Assembly (NCBI RefSeq): GCF_000717915.1
Contig: NZ_JOCX01000010.1
Coordinates: forward strand, 213,204-277,203
Direction of reading: 5' to 3'
DNA: 64,000 nucleotides
Source: Streptomyces sp. NRRL S-244
GTDB taxonomy: Bacteria > Actinomycetota > Actinomycetes > Streptomycetales > Streptomycetaceae
The position numbers and the translations under genes were made by a program. A model generated the notes under the pieces. It made no database searches. It was not told the origin of the DNA and saw only the letters and a program-made list of their open reading frames with translations. Positions within the stretch are counted from its first letter, which is position 1. Each line of letters begins with the position of its first letter. Below, piece after piece: positions 9,181 to 17,356 of this stretch.

Positions 9181-9528
9181 TCAGCGCCCGCCGTTGTACG
9201 GGCCGTACGGACCGTCGCTGCTGCTCCCACCGCTGCGCCGGCCGCCCCGGCCACCGCCCGAGACCTGCTTGAGGGCCGGGCGTACGTCGACGAAGAACAC
9301 GATGGTGGCCACGAGGCCGGCGATCTCCAGGAACAGCATCCCCAGGAAGAAGTCCACCAGCACGGTGACCCCGAGGATGACCAGCCAGAACGTCTTGGTC
9401 TGCTTGTCGGCGGCGCGGTACGCGTCCTCGCGCGCCAGCAGCGCGAAGACGAAGGCCACGACGGCGAGTGCCAGCATGGCGAACCCGAGCAACGGAAGCA
9501 CTCCGTTATCGAACCCGTTCATCAACAT
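9181..9528 (-). CDS. DUF2516 small membrane protein
   Basis: 115 residues with three hydrophobic segments (about 10-32, 48-68 and 70-85) and a Gly/Ser-rich cytosolic tail. It matches DUF2516, which has no known function. The order regulator, HbhA-like protein, DUF2516 equals Rv0474-Rv0475-Rv0476 of M. tuberculosis. The ATG at 9526-9528 has AAGGCGG about 8 nt upstream; a second ATG two codons later is possible. Confidence 0.82.
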   Translation of the reverse strand: MLMNGFDNGVLPLLGFAMLALAVVAFVFALLAREDAYRAADKQTKTFWLVILGVTVLVDFFLGMLFLEIAGLVATIVFFVDVRPALKQVSGGGRGGRRSGGSSSDGPYGPYNGGR

Positions 9529-9619
9529 CGCCTGACCGCCTTCTCACGCCTGCACGCCTGATGCCGCCTGATGCCGCTTGCCTCCACGCTACCGGCAGAG
9601 CGGCCCTCGCAAACAACAA

Positions 9620-9650
9620 CGGGCCGGACACCGCACTGGTGCCCGGCCCG
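9620..9650 (-). terminator. Terminator downstream of the HbhA-like gene
   Basis: A 13-bp stem with one mismatch (arms 9620-9632 and 9638-9650) and a 5-nt loop lies 12 bp past the stop of the HbhA-like gene. Confidence 0.75.
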
Positions 9651-9661
9651 CCGTCACGGTT

Positions 9662-10234
9662 TCAGCTCTCGTCGCCGGCGACGACGGCGGCCTTCTTCAC
9701 GTTGTTCTTGCGCGTCGCGGTCCGCCGGGCGGCGGGCTTCTCGTCGGCCGAGAAGCCGGCGGCGGGCTCCCCCGCGGCCTCCTGCTCCGGCTGCTCCTGC
9801 TTGGGCTCGACGGCGACCGCGATGTCGACGATCTCCTCCGAGACCTCGCCGCGCCACGTCCGTACGGCCTGCTCGCCGTGCTCGGCGACCTTGTCGTACG
9901 TCTCCTTGGCGCGCACCGCGTACTCGGCGGCCACGCCGACCCCGCGCAGCGCCAGGTCCTGCGCGGTCTCCCCGAGCTTCTTCGGGTCGATCGCGGTCAG
10001 CACCTCGGCGAACTTGGCGGTGACCGCCTCCTGCGCCTCGCGCGCCTTGTCCTGCACGATCTTCGGGTCGGTGTTCTTCACGGCCTCGATGCGCGCGGGA
10101 GCCTCGGCGCGCAGCTGCTCGATGAGCCCGGGCACCTTCTTGGCCTGCTGCACCGCGAGGTCGGCGGTGCCGGCGGCGAAGTAGAGCGGCGTCGGGTCGG
10201 TGAGGGTCTTCTTCAGGTCATCGGCGATGGCCAT
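9662..10234 (-). CDS. HbhA-like coiled-coil protein
   Basis: 190 residues: a helical N-terminal region of about 135 residues with repeated Ala/Lys/Glu heptads, then a Glu/Pro/Ala-rich linker and a basic tail (KPAARRTATRKNNVKK). It resembles mycobacterial heparin-binding hemagglutinin in the helical part, but the tail has only a few Lys-Ala repeats, so an adhesin role is doubtful. In mycobacteria the protein associates with membranes and intracellular lipid inclusions. Its place between an XRE regulator and DUF2516 is the same as in mycobacteria. The ATG at 10232-10234 has GGGAGGA upstream. Confidence 0.8.
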   Translation of the reverse strand: MAIADDLKKTLTDPTPLYFAAGTADLAVQQAKKVPGLIEQLRAEAPARIEAVKNTDPKIVQDKAREAQEAVTAKFAEVLTAIDPKKLGETAQDLALRGVGVAAEYAVRAKETYDKVAEHGEQAVRTWRGEVSEEIVDIAVAVEPKQEQPEQEAAGEPAAGFSADEKPAARRTATRKNNVKKAAVVAGDES

Positions 10235-10260
10235 GGTGGCTGGTCCTCCCGGATCACAGT

Positions 10261-10671
10261 TCAGTTCGTAGGGTGCATCGCGTCGTCCCCGCCGGACGGG
10301 TCGGACGGATCGGCCGGGTCGGCCTCGGCCGCGTTCTCCTTGCGGAACGAGTCGTAGATCTGGAGCAGCACCTGCTTCTGCCGCTCGTTGATGGACGGGT
10401 CGCCGAGTATGACGGCCCGCGTCTCGACCTCGTCGCGATCGCGCTCGTCGAGGATCCCGGCCTGCACGTACAGCGTCTCCGCGGAGATCCGCAGCGCCTT
10501 GGCCAGCTGCTGGAGGATGTCCGCGCTCGGCTTGCGCAGCCCGCGCTCGATCTGGCTCAGGTACGGATTCGACACCCCCGCCGCATCGGCCAGCTGCCGC
10601 AGCGAAAGCTGGGCCTGCCGCCGCTGCTCACGGAGGTATTCGCCGAGATTTCCGACGTTGAGCGATGCCAT
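10261..10671 (-). CDS. XRE-family DNA-binding regulator, Rv0474-like
   Basis: 136 residues with a helix-turn-helix at residues 11-66 (LSLRQLADAAGVSNPYLSQI) and a helical, acidic C-terminus ending in a disordered DPADPSDPSG tail. The ATG at 10669-10671 lies 6 nt from a CAGGAT -10 hexamer, so the transcript is probably leaderless. A perfect palindrome covers the -35 element, which suggests autorepression. The HbhA-like gene starts 26 bp after its stop and is probably in the same operon. Confidence 0.88.
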   Translation of the reverse strand: MASLNVGNLGEYLREQRRQAQLSLRQLADAAGVSNPYLSQIERGLRKPSADILQQLAKALRISAETLYVQAGILDERDRDEVETRAVILGDPSINERQKQVLLQIYDSFRKENAAEADPADPSDPSGGDDAMHPTN

Positions 10672-10677
10672 GCCCCG

Positions 10678-10720
10678 ATCCTGCCGCACTCTGCTAACTA
10701 TTGCAAGCACCTGCTTGCAA
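10678..10720 (-). promoter_or_regulatory. Promoter with palindromic operator for the XRE gene
   Basis: TTGCAAGCACCTGCTTGCAA (10701-10720) is a perfect inverted repeat with 9-bp arms and a 2-nt centre. Its inner edge, TTGCAA (10701-10706), serves as a -35 box 17 nt from the -10 CAGGAT (10678-10683), and the ATG follows 6 nt later. A protein bound to the palindrome would block the polymerase. The XRE protein itself is the obvious candidate, by inference. Confidence 0.65.
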
Positions 10721-10722
10721 AA

Positions 10723-11142
10723 TCACCCACGAGCGCGGGGCTGGTTGAAGCGGAGCATGTTGCCGGCCGGGTCGCGGAAGGCGCAGTCGCGGACGCCGTA
10801 CGGCTGGTCGGCCGGCTCCTGGAGCACCTCGCCGCCGGCGGCCCGGATGCGTTCGAAGGCGGCGTCGACGTCGTCGGTGGAGAAGATCACCCCGCGCAGC
10901 ATGCCCTTGGCCAGCAGTTCGGCCATCGCCCGCTTGTCGGCGGGCGCCGCGTTCGGGTTGGCGGCCGGCGGTTCGAGGACGATCTCCACGTCCGGCTGCG
11001 CGGGCGAGCCGACGGTCACCCAGCGCATCCCCTCGAACGCCACGTCGTTGCGCACCTCCAGGCCGAGGGCGTCGCGGTAGAAGGCGAGCGCCTTTTCGTG
11101 GTCGTCGACCGCGATGAAGCACTGGGACAGCTTGATTTCCAT
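10723..11142 (-). CDS. VOC-family (glyoxalase-like) protein
   Basis: 139 residues with two beta-alpha-beta-beta-beta modules of the vicinal oxygen chelate fold (FIAVDDHEKALAFYRDALGL at 9-28 and the GVIFSTDDVDAAFERI region near 85-100). It ends with the family pattern DPAGNMLRFNQP. Metal-ligand positions are only partly conserved, so it may be a binding protein or an isomerase. It lies 10 bp downstream of an AraC regulator, and the two form an operon. Confidence 0.88.
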   Translation of the reverse strand: MEIKLSQCFIAVDDHEKALAFYRDALGLEVRNDVAFEGMRWVTVGSPAQPDVEIVLEPPAANPNAAPADKRAMAELLAKGMLRGVIFSTDDVDAAFERIRAAGGEVLQEPADQPYGVRDCAFRDPAGNMLRFNQPRARG

Positions 11143-11152
11143 GCCACCGACG

Positions 11153-11590
11153 CTAAGCGCGGGCGGCGGATTCCGCTTCCGGGCCGCTCTCGGCCGGGCC
11201 GTTCCTGACCGGCCGCGTGAGGATCTTGGCGATGCACGCCGGAATGGCCGCGCCCGGTTCGTGGCTGCGGGCCCGGTACGCGCTCGGGCTCTCGCCGACC
11301 AGCTCGGTGAAGCGGGAGCTGAACGACCCCAGCGAGGTGCAGCCGACCTCGAAGCAGACCTCCGTCACGCTCAGGTCGCCGCGCCGCAGCAGCGCCTTGG
11401 CCCGCTCGACGCGGCGCGTCATCAGGTAGCTGTACGGGGTCTCCCCGAAGGCGGCCCGGAAGCTGCGGGAGAAGTGCCCCGGCGACATCAGGGCCACGCG
11501 CGCCAGCTCGGCCACGTCGAGGGGGCGCGCGTACTCGCGGTCCATCATGTCCCGGGCCCGGCGCAGCCGTACGAGGTCCTCAAGCGTCAC
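11153..11590 (-). CDS. AraC-family transcriptional regulator, DNA-binding domain only
   Basis: 145 residues with both AraC helix-turn-helix motifs (DVAELARVALMSPGHFSRSF at residues 24-43 and VTEVCFEVGCTSLGSFSSRF near 75-94). There is no separate ligand-binding domain, and the last 40 residues are disordered. The GTG at 11588-11590 is chosen because TACGCT (11597-11602) lies 6 nt upstream, a leaderless arrangement. It probably controls the glyoxalase-like gene directly behind it. Confidence 0.88.
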   Translation of the reverse strand: MTLEDLVRLRRARDMMDREYARPLDVAELARVALMSPGHFSRSFRAAFGETPYSYLMTRRVERAKALLRRGDLSVTEVCFEVGCTSLGSFSSRFTELVGESPSAYRARSHEPGAAIPACIAKILTRPVRNGPAESGPEAESAARA

Positions 11591-11706
11591 CCTGCCAGCG
11601 TACGGCGATGCCGGCGCCGGCGGGAGCCCGTGACCCCGCCGGCCGTGGGCCGCGCCCCGCCAACTCGTCACCCCCGCCGACGCGTTGTCCGTGCGATGGC
11701 CCCGGT

Positions 11707-12483
11707 CTAGGCGGCGCGCGTGCCGATCGCCAGCGTCGCGTGCAGGTCCTCCGACGTGGTGGCGCGGACCGCCAGGCCTGCCGCCACGAGGGCCGAGGCC
11801 GTACGGGGGGACTGGCGGGCGCTCGTCTCGATCAGCAGGCGACCGCCCGGTGCCAGCCACGGCAGGGCCCCCGCCGCGACCCGGCGGTGGATGTCCAGGC
11901 CGTCCGGGCCGCCGTCCAGGGAGGTCAGCGGCTCGTGGTCGCGGGCCTCCGCCGGGAGCAGCCCGATCTCCTCCGTCGGTACGTACGGGGCGTTGACCAG
12001 CAGCAGGTCCACCCGCCCGCGCAGCGAGTCCGGCAGCGCCGCGTACAGGTCGCCCTCGTGGACCTGCCCGCCGTACGGGGCCACGTTCAGCCGCGCGTAC
12101 GCCAGCGCCGCCGGGTCGATGTCCGCCGCGTGCAGTTCCACCCGGGGGCCCAGCTGCGCCGCCACCGCCGCGCCCAGCGCGCCGACCCCGCAGCACAGGT
12201 CCAGTACGACGGCGTCCGGCCGGCCCAGGGCCACGGCCTCCTGCACCAGGAACTCGGTGCGCCGGCGCGGTACGAAGGCCCCCTCGCCCACGCGCATGCG
12301 CAGCCCGCAGAACTCCGCCCAGCCGACGACGTGTTCCAGCGGTTCGCCGCCGGCCCGGCGGGCCACCAGGTCCGCCAGGTGCCCGTCGTCCTCGGCGGCG
12401 GCCGTCAGCAGCTGCGCCTCCTCCTCCGCGAAGACGCAGCCCGCCGCCCGAAGGGTTTCCACAATCGAAGTCACTGATTCCAT
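11707..12483 (-). CDS. PrmC/HemK-like protein methyltransferase
   Basis: 258 residues. The N-terminal helical domain (1-70) and the SAM motif VLDLCCGVGALGAAVA (about 100-115) fit the HemK family, which methylates glutamine side chains. The catalytic NPPY motif is changed to NAPY (VNAPYVPTEE near residue 175), so the substrate may differ from release factors. The ATG at 12481-12483 starts 5 bp after the stop of the acetyltransferase gene, so the two are co-transcribed. The true PrmC is expected elsewhere. Confidence 0.8.
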   Translation of the reverse strand: MESVTSIVETLRAAGCVFAEEEAQLLTAAAEDDGHLADLVARRAGGEPLEHVVGWAEFCGLRMRVGEGAFVPRRRTEFLVQEAVALGRPDAVVLDLCCGVGALGAAVAAQLGPRVELHAADIDPAALAYARLNVAPYGGQVHEGDLYAALPDSLRGRVDLLLVNAPYVPTEEIGLLPAEARDHEPLTSLDGGPDGLDIHRRVAAGALPWLAPGGRLLIETSARQSPRTASALVAAGLAVRATTSEDLHATLAIGTRAA

Positions 12484-12488
12484 CGCTC

Positions 12489-13733
12489 TCAGAAGATGTC
12501 CGGGCACCACGGGCGGCGCGCCGTGCGGAACACCGCGTCCGCGAGCGCCAGCGCCCCCGGCCGCTCCTCCACGATCCGCCCGAGCGCGCCGAGCCGCACC
12601 GCCGACGCGTCGCCGAGGTACAGGGAGCCCAGCGCCGACGCGTCGAGCCGCAGGTCCGCCGGCTCCTCGGTCGCCGTGCACTCCCCCGTGCCCGCGTCCA
12701 GACGGTAACGCCCCGCGGCCGGACCCGCCGGGTCCGTCACCTCCAGTACGAGGACCCCGGGCACGGCGTACGTCCGCGCGACCAGCGCCCGTACGACGTC
12801 CAGCACGCGTACCCACAGGAAGTCCGAGGCCGTCACGATCCCGGCCGCACGCGGGTCGGGCAGCAGCTGCGCGACGAGGTCGTCGGGGGCGCGGTAGCCG
12901 GTCCGGACCTTCAGCACCCAGTCGATCGAGCACAGGAAGTGCCACAGCGCGCGCTCCGCGTCCGGGGTGACCGCGATCAGGTCCTTGACCTGCACGGTGT
13001 TGAGGGGGACCTTCCCGTCCGTCCAGTGCGCGTCGGACCCGTACACGGCGAGGCCGGCCGGCTCGCCCTCCGCCGTCCGGTACACGGCGTGGAACTTCTC
13101 CTGGTACGGGCGGGTGGAGACCTCCTCCAGCCCGGTGGCCAGGCTCCACCAGCGCGCGTCCCGGCCGACCGTGCCGGGCGAGAGCGCCCGCAGCCGCTCG
13201 TGCAGCCCGGGGCCGATCGTGCGCGCCTCGGCCGCGTCCACCAGCTCGATCCGGCCGCCGTCCGCGGGCCCGGACCAGCGCGGGTCGAGGCCGGTGCGGC
13301 TCACGTCGATCTCCCACTCGGCGATCGATGCGGCGGGCCCGTACCCGTACCGCCCGTAGATCGGGTACTCGGCGGCGATCAGCGTGGACACGACGTCGCC
13401 GCGCGCCTGCGCGGCCGCCAGCTCGGTGGCCATCATCCGGGTCAGCAGGCCGCGCCGGCGGTGCGTGGGCAGCACGGCGACGTTGGTGACGGCGCTCGCG
13501 GCCACGGTCGCCCCGCCCGGGACGGTCAGCTCCTGGGCGAAGGACCGGAAGGTGGCCACGCAGCGGCCGGTGGAGGAGTCGAAGGCGCCCAGCGTGCGGC
13601 CGAGGTCGCCGTACTTGGCCCGCTGGGCCACGTCGGACTCGGTGACGCGGTCGGGGCGCAGGAAGCCGGTGTTCACGGCCCGGAGCCACTCGGGGAGTTC
13701 GGATTCGGCGATCGGCCGCACGTCAGCACTCAT
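12489..13733 (-). CDS. Eis-like GNAT acetyltransferase
   Basis: 414 residues, the length of the Eis family: an N-terminal GNAT domain with the acetyl-CoA loop [15 protein letters not shown] (about 88-102), a second GNAT-like domain and a C-terminal sterol-carrier-like domain. The chain ends in Phe, whose carboxylate is catalytic in Eis, and an aromatic PIYGRYGYG motif lies near residue 130. Eis proteins acetylate amines, including aminoglycosides; the natural substrate here is unknown. It is the first gene of a two-gene unit with the PrmC-like gene. Confidence 0.9.
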   Translation of the reverse strand: MSADVRPIAESELPEWLRAVNTGFLRPDRVTESDVAQRAKYGDLGRTLGAFDSSTGRCVATFRSFAQELTVPGGATVAASAVTNVAVLPTHRRRGLLTRMMATELAAAQARGDVVSTLIAAEYPIYGRYGYGPAASIAEWEIDVSRTGLDPRWSGPADGGRIELVDAAEARTIGPGLHERLRALSPGTVGRDARWWSLATGLEEVSTRPYQEKFHAVYRTAEGEPAGLAVYGSDAHWTDGKVPLNTVQVKDLIAVTPDAERALWHFLCSIDWVLKVRTGYRAPDDLVAQLLPDPRAAGIVTASDFLWVRVLDVVRALVARTYAVPGVLVLEVTDPAGPAAGRYRLDAGTGECTATEEPADLRLDASALGSLYLGDASAVRLGALGRIVEERPGALALADAVFRTARRPWCPDIF

Positions 13734-13796
13734 AACCGGCCACGCTAACCGCCGCCCCGGCCCCCGTCGCCCGAATTACGGTCCCGGGCCGACGGG

Positions 13797-14390
13797 CTAC
13801 ACCAGCAGGTCGTCCACCTGTGCCTCCCCTTCCCGGTAGCGGCGGGTGATCTCCGTACTGCAGTCGTCCGCCGTGCGCTGCAACTGCTGCCGGCGCCGCG
13901 AGACCTGCTGCTCGTACCGCACCAACCGGCCCATCGCGTCGTGCAGTTCGCCGTCCGTGCGGGCTACCAGGTCCGACAGCTCCACATCGGACAGCATCTC
14001 CGCCGCCAGCAGCCGGAACTCCTCGCTCTGCGGGGTGCAGAGCGTGACGTGCCGGGCGGAGGCGCTGCGGCTGGAAGGCGCGTCGGCGAGGATCTCCGAG
14101 AGCCGGTCGACCACCGGCGGCTCCGGGGTCACCGGCGCCTCCGGGTCGCTGCGCCGGGCCAGTTCGGCACGCAGGATGTCGATCCGGCCCTGGAGGAGTC
14201 TGCGTACGTAGCTCAGATCGGCCTCGTCGCGCTGCGCGTCGCGGCGCAGCGCACGCAGCTCCGACAGCCCGAGCGCGGTCGCGGGCGTGGTCAGCGCCAG
14301 CTCCCCACCCGTGCGCTGCGCGGGTGGTCGGACCGCGCCCGTCGGAGTGGCCGCGGGTGATGCAGGTACGGAGGTACCAGAAGTATTCAT
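13797..14390 (-). CDS. rsiG: Anti-sigma factor RsiG, c-di-GMP dependent partner of WhiG
   Basis: 197 residues, mostly helical. Two copies of the c-di-GMP binding signature E(X)3S(X)2R(X)3Q(X)3D are present: Glu56, Ser60, Arg63, Gln67, Asp71 and Glu160, Ser164, Arg167, Gln171, Asp175. This arrangement defines RsiG. RsiG holds the sporulation sigma factor WhiG inactive when two c-di-GMP molecules are bound between its two helices. Residues 1-40 are low-complexity. The ATG at 14388-14390 is chosen because the longer frame upstream lacks family-like sequence. The gene stands alone, divergent from dtd. whiG is not in this window. Confidence 0.93.
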   Translation of the reverse strand: MNTSGTSVPASPAATPTGAVRPPAQRTGGELALTTPATALGLSELRALRRDAQRDEADLSYVRRLLQGRIDILRAELARRSDPEAPVTPEPPVVDRLSEILADAPSSRSASARHVTLCTPQSEEFRLLAAEMLSDVELSDLVARTDGELHDAMGRLVRYEQQVSRRRQQLQRTADDCSTEITRRYREGEAQVDDLLV

Positions 14391-14551
14391 GTGAACGTGT
14401 CCGTCCCCTCGACCGGTGCATGGGGTCTCCCCGGCCCGTGGGACCGGAGGGAAGCACCGCCTGCGTGCATCGTGCCACTCTCCGTGGTGCAGGTGCAGTC
14501 CCACGCCACCCGATCGGCCCCTGATGGGTGCACGCCTGATACACAGGTGGT

Positions 14552-14977
14552 ATGCGAGCAGTGGTGCAGAGGGTGGACGGCGCGAGCGTCGTCGTGGCCG
14601 GCGAGACCGTGGGCGAGATCGTCGGCGAGGGGCTGTGCGTACTGGTGGGGGTGACCCACGACGACACCCCGGAGAAGGCGGCGCAGCTGGCGCGCAAGCT
14701 GTGGTCCGTACGGATCCTGGAGGCGGAGAAGTCCTGCAGCGACGTGAACGCGCCGCTGCTGGTGATCTCGCAGTTCACGCTCTACGGGGACGCCCGCAAG
14801 GGCCGGCGCCCCACCTGGAACGCGGCGGCGCCGGGCGAGGTCGCCGAGCCGCTCGTCGACGAGGTCGTCGCGCAGCTGCGCGCGCTGGGGGCGACGGTGG
14901 AGACGGGCCGGTTCGGCGCGGACATGCGGGTCTCGCTCACCAACCACGGCCCGTTCACCATCGTCATCGACATCTGA
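14552..14977 (+). CDS. dtd: D-aminoacyl-tRNA deacylase
   Basis: 141 residues, full length. It hydrolyses D-aminoacyl-tRNAs (and glycyl-tRNA-Ala) in the cytosol. Both signature motifs are visible: SQFTLYGD at residues 73-80 and NHGPFTI near 132-138. The ATG at 14552 lies 6 nt after TACACA (14540-14545) with no ribosome site, so it is likely leaderless. Confidence 0.96.
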   Translation: MRAVVQRVDGASVVVAGETVGEIVGEGLCVLVGVTHDDTPEKAAQLARKLWSVRILEAEKSCSDVNAPLLVISQFTLYGDARKGRRPTWNAAAPGEVAEPLVDEVVAQLRALGATVETGRFGADMRVSLTNHGPFTIVIDI

Positions 14978-14993
14978 GCCGACGGGTCCGCCG

Positions 14994-15962
14994 CTACGGC
15001 GCTACGACGACCTCCTGCGCGGCGGCCGTCTTCCCGGCCAGCAGCGGCGCGTCGACCGGCACGTTCCGCTTGACCAGGGCGAGCGCGATCGGGCCGAGCT
15101 CGTGGTGGCGGACCGCGGTGGTCACGAAGCCCAGCTGGCGGCCCTCCTCCCCGTCGGCGGCGAGCCGGATCGGCGTGCCGTGCCCCGGGAGGAGCACCTC
15201 GGAGCCGTCCAGGTGCAGGAAGACCAGGCGGCGCGGCGGCTTCCCCAGGTTGTGGACGCGGGCCACCGTCTCCTGGCCGCGGTAGCAGCCCTTCTGGAGG
15301 TGCACGGCGGTGCCGATCCAGCCGAGCTCGTGCGGGATGGTGCGGTGGTCGGTCTCCAGGCCGACCCGCGGCCGGTGCGCCTCCACGCGCAGGGCCTCGT
15401 ACGCGAGGAGCCCGGCGGCGGGCCCGTGCGCGGCGGCGAAGGCCTCCAGCTCGGCGCGGGGCAGGAAGACGTCGCGGCCGTACGGGGTCTCCCGTACGGC
15501 GTGCTCCTTGGTGAGCTCGGCGATGGAGCCGGCCGGCAGGTGGACGACGGCGAAGTCGGCGGTCCGGTCGGCGACTTCGACGCGGTAGAAGAACTTCATC
15601 GACTCCAGGTAGGCGATCAGCGCCTCCTGGGTGCCGGGCTCCACGTGCGCCCACACGGTCTCGCCGTCGTCGACGAGGTAGAGCGCGTGCTCGATGTGGC
15701 CGTTGGCGGAGAGGATCAGCGCCTCGGTGGCCTGCCCGGGCGGGAGTTCCGTCAGGTGCTGGGTGAGCAGCAGGTGCAGCCAGCTCAGCCGCTCCGGTCC
15801 GGTGACGGTGACGACTCCGCGGTGCGACAGGTCGACGAAACCGCGGCCGTCGGCGAGCGCGCGCTGTTCGCCGTACAGCTCTCCGTAGTGGGCGGCGACG
15901 CCCTCGTCGCGGCCTTCGGCCGGTACGGCGCCGGGGAGATGGAGCAAGGGGCTGCTGGTCAT
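14994..15962 (-). CDS. ygfZ: Folate-binding YgfZ/IBA57-type iron-sulfur repair protein
   Basis: 322 residues with the GcvT-like fold and the diagnostic motif KGCYRGQE (about residues 223-230), whose Cys is essential in YgfZ. YgfZ helps keep certain Fe-S enzymes active, using folate. It converges with dtd (16-bp gap) and lies 10 bp downstream of nur, with which it may be co-transcribed. Confidence 0.93.
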   Translation of the reverse strand: MTSSPLLHLPGAVPAEGRDEGVAAHYGELYGEQRALADGRGFVDLSHRGVVTVTGPERLSWLHLLLTQHLTELPPGQATEALILSANGHIEHALYLVDDGETVWAHVEPGTQEALIAYLESMKFFYRVEVADRTADFAVVHLPAGSIAELTKEHAVRETPYGRDVFLPRAELEAFAAAHGPAAGLLAYEALRVEAHRPRVGLETDHRTIPHELGWIGTAVHLQKGCYRGQETVARVHNLGKPPRRLVFLHLDGSEVLLPGHGTPIRLAADGEEGRQLGFVTTAVRHHELGPIALALVKRNVPVDAPLLAGKTAAAQEVVVAP

Positions 15963-15972
15963 GCCACCAAGC

Positions 15973-16428
15973 CTACGACGGGGCGTCCTGGTGCTTGGCG
16001 GCGCACTTCTTGCAGAGCCCGAAGATCGCGAAGTGCTTCATGTCGGTCTCGAAACCGAAGGTGGCGCGCAGTTTCGCGGTGAACTCGGCGGCGATGTCCA
16101 CGTCCGCCTCGATCACCTCGGTGCACTCGCGGCAGACCAGGTGGATGTGGTGGTGCCGGTCGGCGAGGTGGTAGGTGGGGGCCCCGTGCCCGAGGTGGGC
16201 GTGCGAGACCAGCTTCAGCTCCTCCAGGAGCTCCAGCGTGCGGTAGACGGTGGAGATGTTGACGCCGGAGGCGGTCTTGCGCACCTGGGCGAGGATCTCG
16301 TCCGGCGTCGCGTGCTCCAGGCTGTCGACGGCTTCCAGCACGAGCTGGCGCTGCGGGGTCAGCCGGTATCCGCGCTGCCGCAGGTCGGCCTTCCAGTCGG
16401 CACTCTCGGTGTCTCCGATGCTCCCCAC
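15973..16428 (-). CDS. nur: Nickel-responsive Fur-family repressor Nur
   Basis: 151 residues with an N-terminal winged helix (YRLTPQRQLVLEAV, ISTVYRTLELLEEL) and a C-terminal dimerisation domain. The metal ligands known for S. coelicolor Nur are all present with an offset of 6 residues. The nickel-site candidates are His76, His78 and His132; the second-site candidates are His39, His92, His94 and His96. A CxxC pair is at 99/102 and another near the C-terminus. Nur represses nickel uptake genes and sodF when nickel is bound. The start is the GTG at 16426-16428 with TACACT (16435-16440) 6 nt upstream, a leaderless layout. Confidence 0.92.
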   Translation of the reverse strand: MGSIGDTESADWKADLRQRGYRLTPQRQLVLEAVDSLEHATPDEILAQVRKTASGVNISTVYRTLELLEELKLVSHAHLGHGAPTYHLADRHHHIHLVCRECTEVIEADVDIAAEFTAKLRATFGFETDMKHFAIFGLCKKCAAKHQDAPS

Positions 16429-16448
16429 CCGGCCAGTGTAAGCGCGCG

Positions 16449-16481
16449 AAGGGGACCGCGGGCCGAGCCCGCGGTCCCCTT
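16449..16481 (-). terminator. Terminator of the nitrobindin-like gene
   Basis: A perfect 15-bp inverted repeat (arms 16449-16463 and 16467-16481) with a 3-nt loop lies 26 bp downstream of the nitrobindin-like stop and 20 bp upstream of the nur start. It insulates nur. Confidence 0.9.
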
Positions 16482-16507
16482 TCCCGCACGATCCGTCAGC
16501 GCAAGCG

Positions 16508-17080
16508 TCAGCGGAAGAAGGCGATGCCGTCGTCCGGCATGTCCGGGAGGTTGCGCGCCATCTCGGCGACCTCCTCCGGGGTGACGACCTTCTTGAGCTG
16601 GGCCGACATGTACGGGCGCAGCTCGACGTCCGGGGTGGCCTTCTCGCCGACCCACATCAGGTCGCTCTTCACGTAGCCGTAGAGCCGCTTGCCGCCGCTG
16701 TACGGGCCGGAGGCGGCGGTGCGGGCGACGGCGTCCGTGACCAGGTCGATCTGGGGCTTCTGGTCGGCGAGCTCGCCGTACCAGACCTCGACGACGCCCT
16801 GGTCGCGGACCATGACGATCTCGACCTTGCGGTCCTTGTCGATGCGCCAGTAGCCGGACTCGGACTCCAGCGGCCGCACCTTGTTGCCCTCGGCGTCGAG
16901 GACCCAGCTGTGGGAGGTGTACTCCAGGAAGTCCCGGCCGTCGTGGCTGAAGACGACTTCCTGGCCGAAGTTGCACTTCTCTTCGCCGGGGAAGTCGAAG
17001 ACGCCCGCGCCCTCCCAGGTACCGAGGAGGAAGGCGAGGGGGACGAGGCCCGGGTTCAGGTCGGACGGGATCTGGATCAT
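16508..17080 (-). CDS. Ferric nitrobindin-like FABP-family protein
   Basis: 190 residues folding as a beta-barrel of the DUF1794/THAP4 type. The GTWEGAG motif at residues 20-26 matches the nitrobindin signature GxWxGxG. Haem-binding nitrobindins also have a conserved C-terminal His that ligates iron. Here the C-terminal third (PYMSAQLKKVVTPEEV) has no His at all, so it belongs to the nitrobindin-like group that probably does not bind haem in the usual way. The ligand is unknown. Confidence 0.88.
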   Translation of the reverse strand: MIQIPSDLNPGLVPLAFLLGTWEGAGVFDFPGEEKCNFGQEVVFSHDGRDFLEYTSHSWVLDAEGNKVRPLESESGYWRIDKDRKVEIVMVRDQGVVEVWYGELADQKPQIDLVTDAVARTAASGPYSGGKRLYGYVKSDLMWVGEKATPDVELRPYMSAQLKKVVTPEEVAEMARNLPDMPDDGIAFFR

Positions 17081-17144
17081 GTGTGGCTGCTCAGGCGATC
17101 TGTGGGGAGGGGTTCCGGGTCCGGGACGGCGGCCGATCGGATGA

Positions 17145-17246
17145 TCAGCGCTGGCCCTGGTACAGCTTCTTCACTGCGAGGCCGCTGAAGGCGAGCACGC
17201 CGACGCAGACCAGGACCAGCAGGGAGGTGAAGATTGCCTCAAGCAC
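17145..17246 (-). CDS. 33-residue single-pass membrane peptide
   Basis: A GTG-started frame of 34 codons encodes an acidic start (MLEAIF), one hydrophobic helix (residues 7-24, SLLVLVCVGVLAFSGLAV) and a basic tail (KKLYQGQR). GAGGAGC lies 6-9 nt upstream of the GTG, an excellent ribosome site, and the codons are typical Streptomyces. It lies 64 bp upstream of the nitrobindin-like gene on the same strand and is probably co-transcribed. It is a small inner-membrane protein of unknown function. Confidence 0.7.
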   Translation of the reverse strand: MLEAIFTSLLVLVCVGVLAFSGLAVKKLYQGQR

Positions 17247-17356
17247 GGGGTGCTCCTCGAAGTGATGTGGGCGTGTACGGGGCCGGTCCCCAAGCCTACT
17301 GGCCCGGGGACCGGCGCACTCCGCGAGGTAGGCCGCACGGCCTTTCCCGCAGGTGG

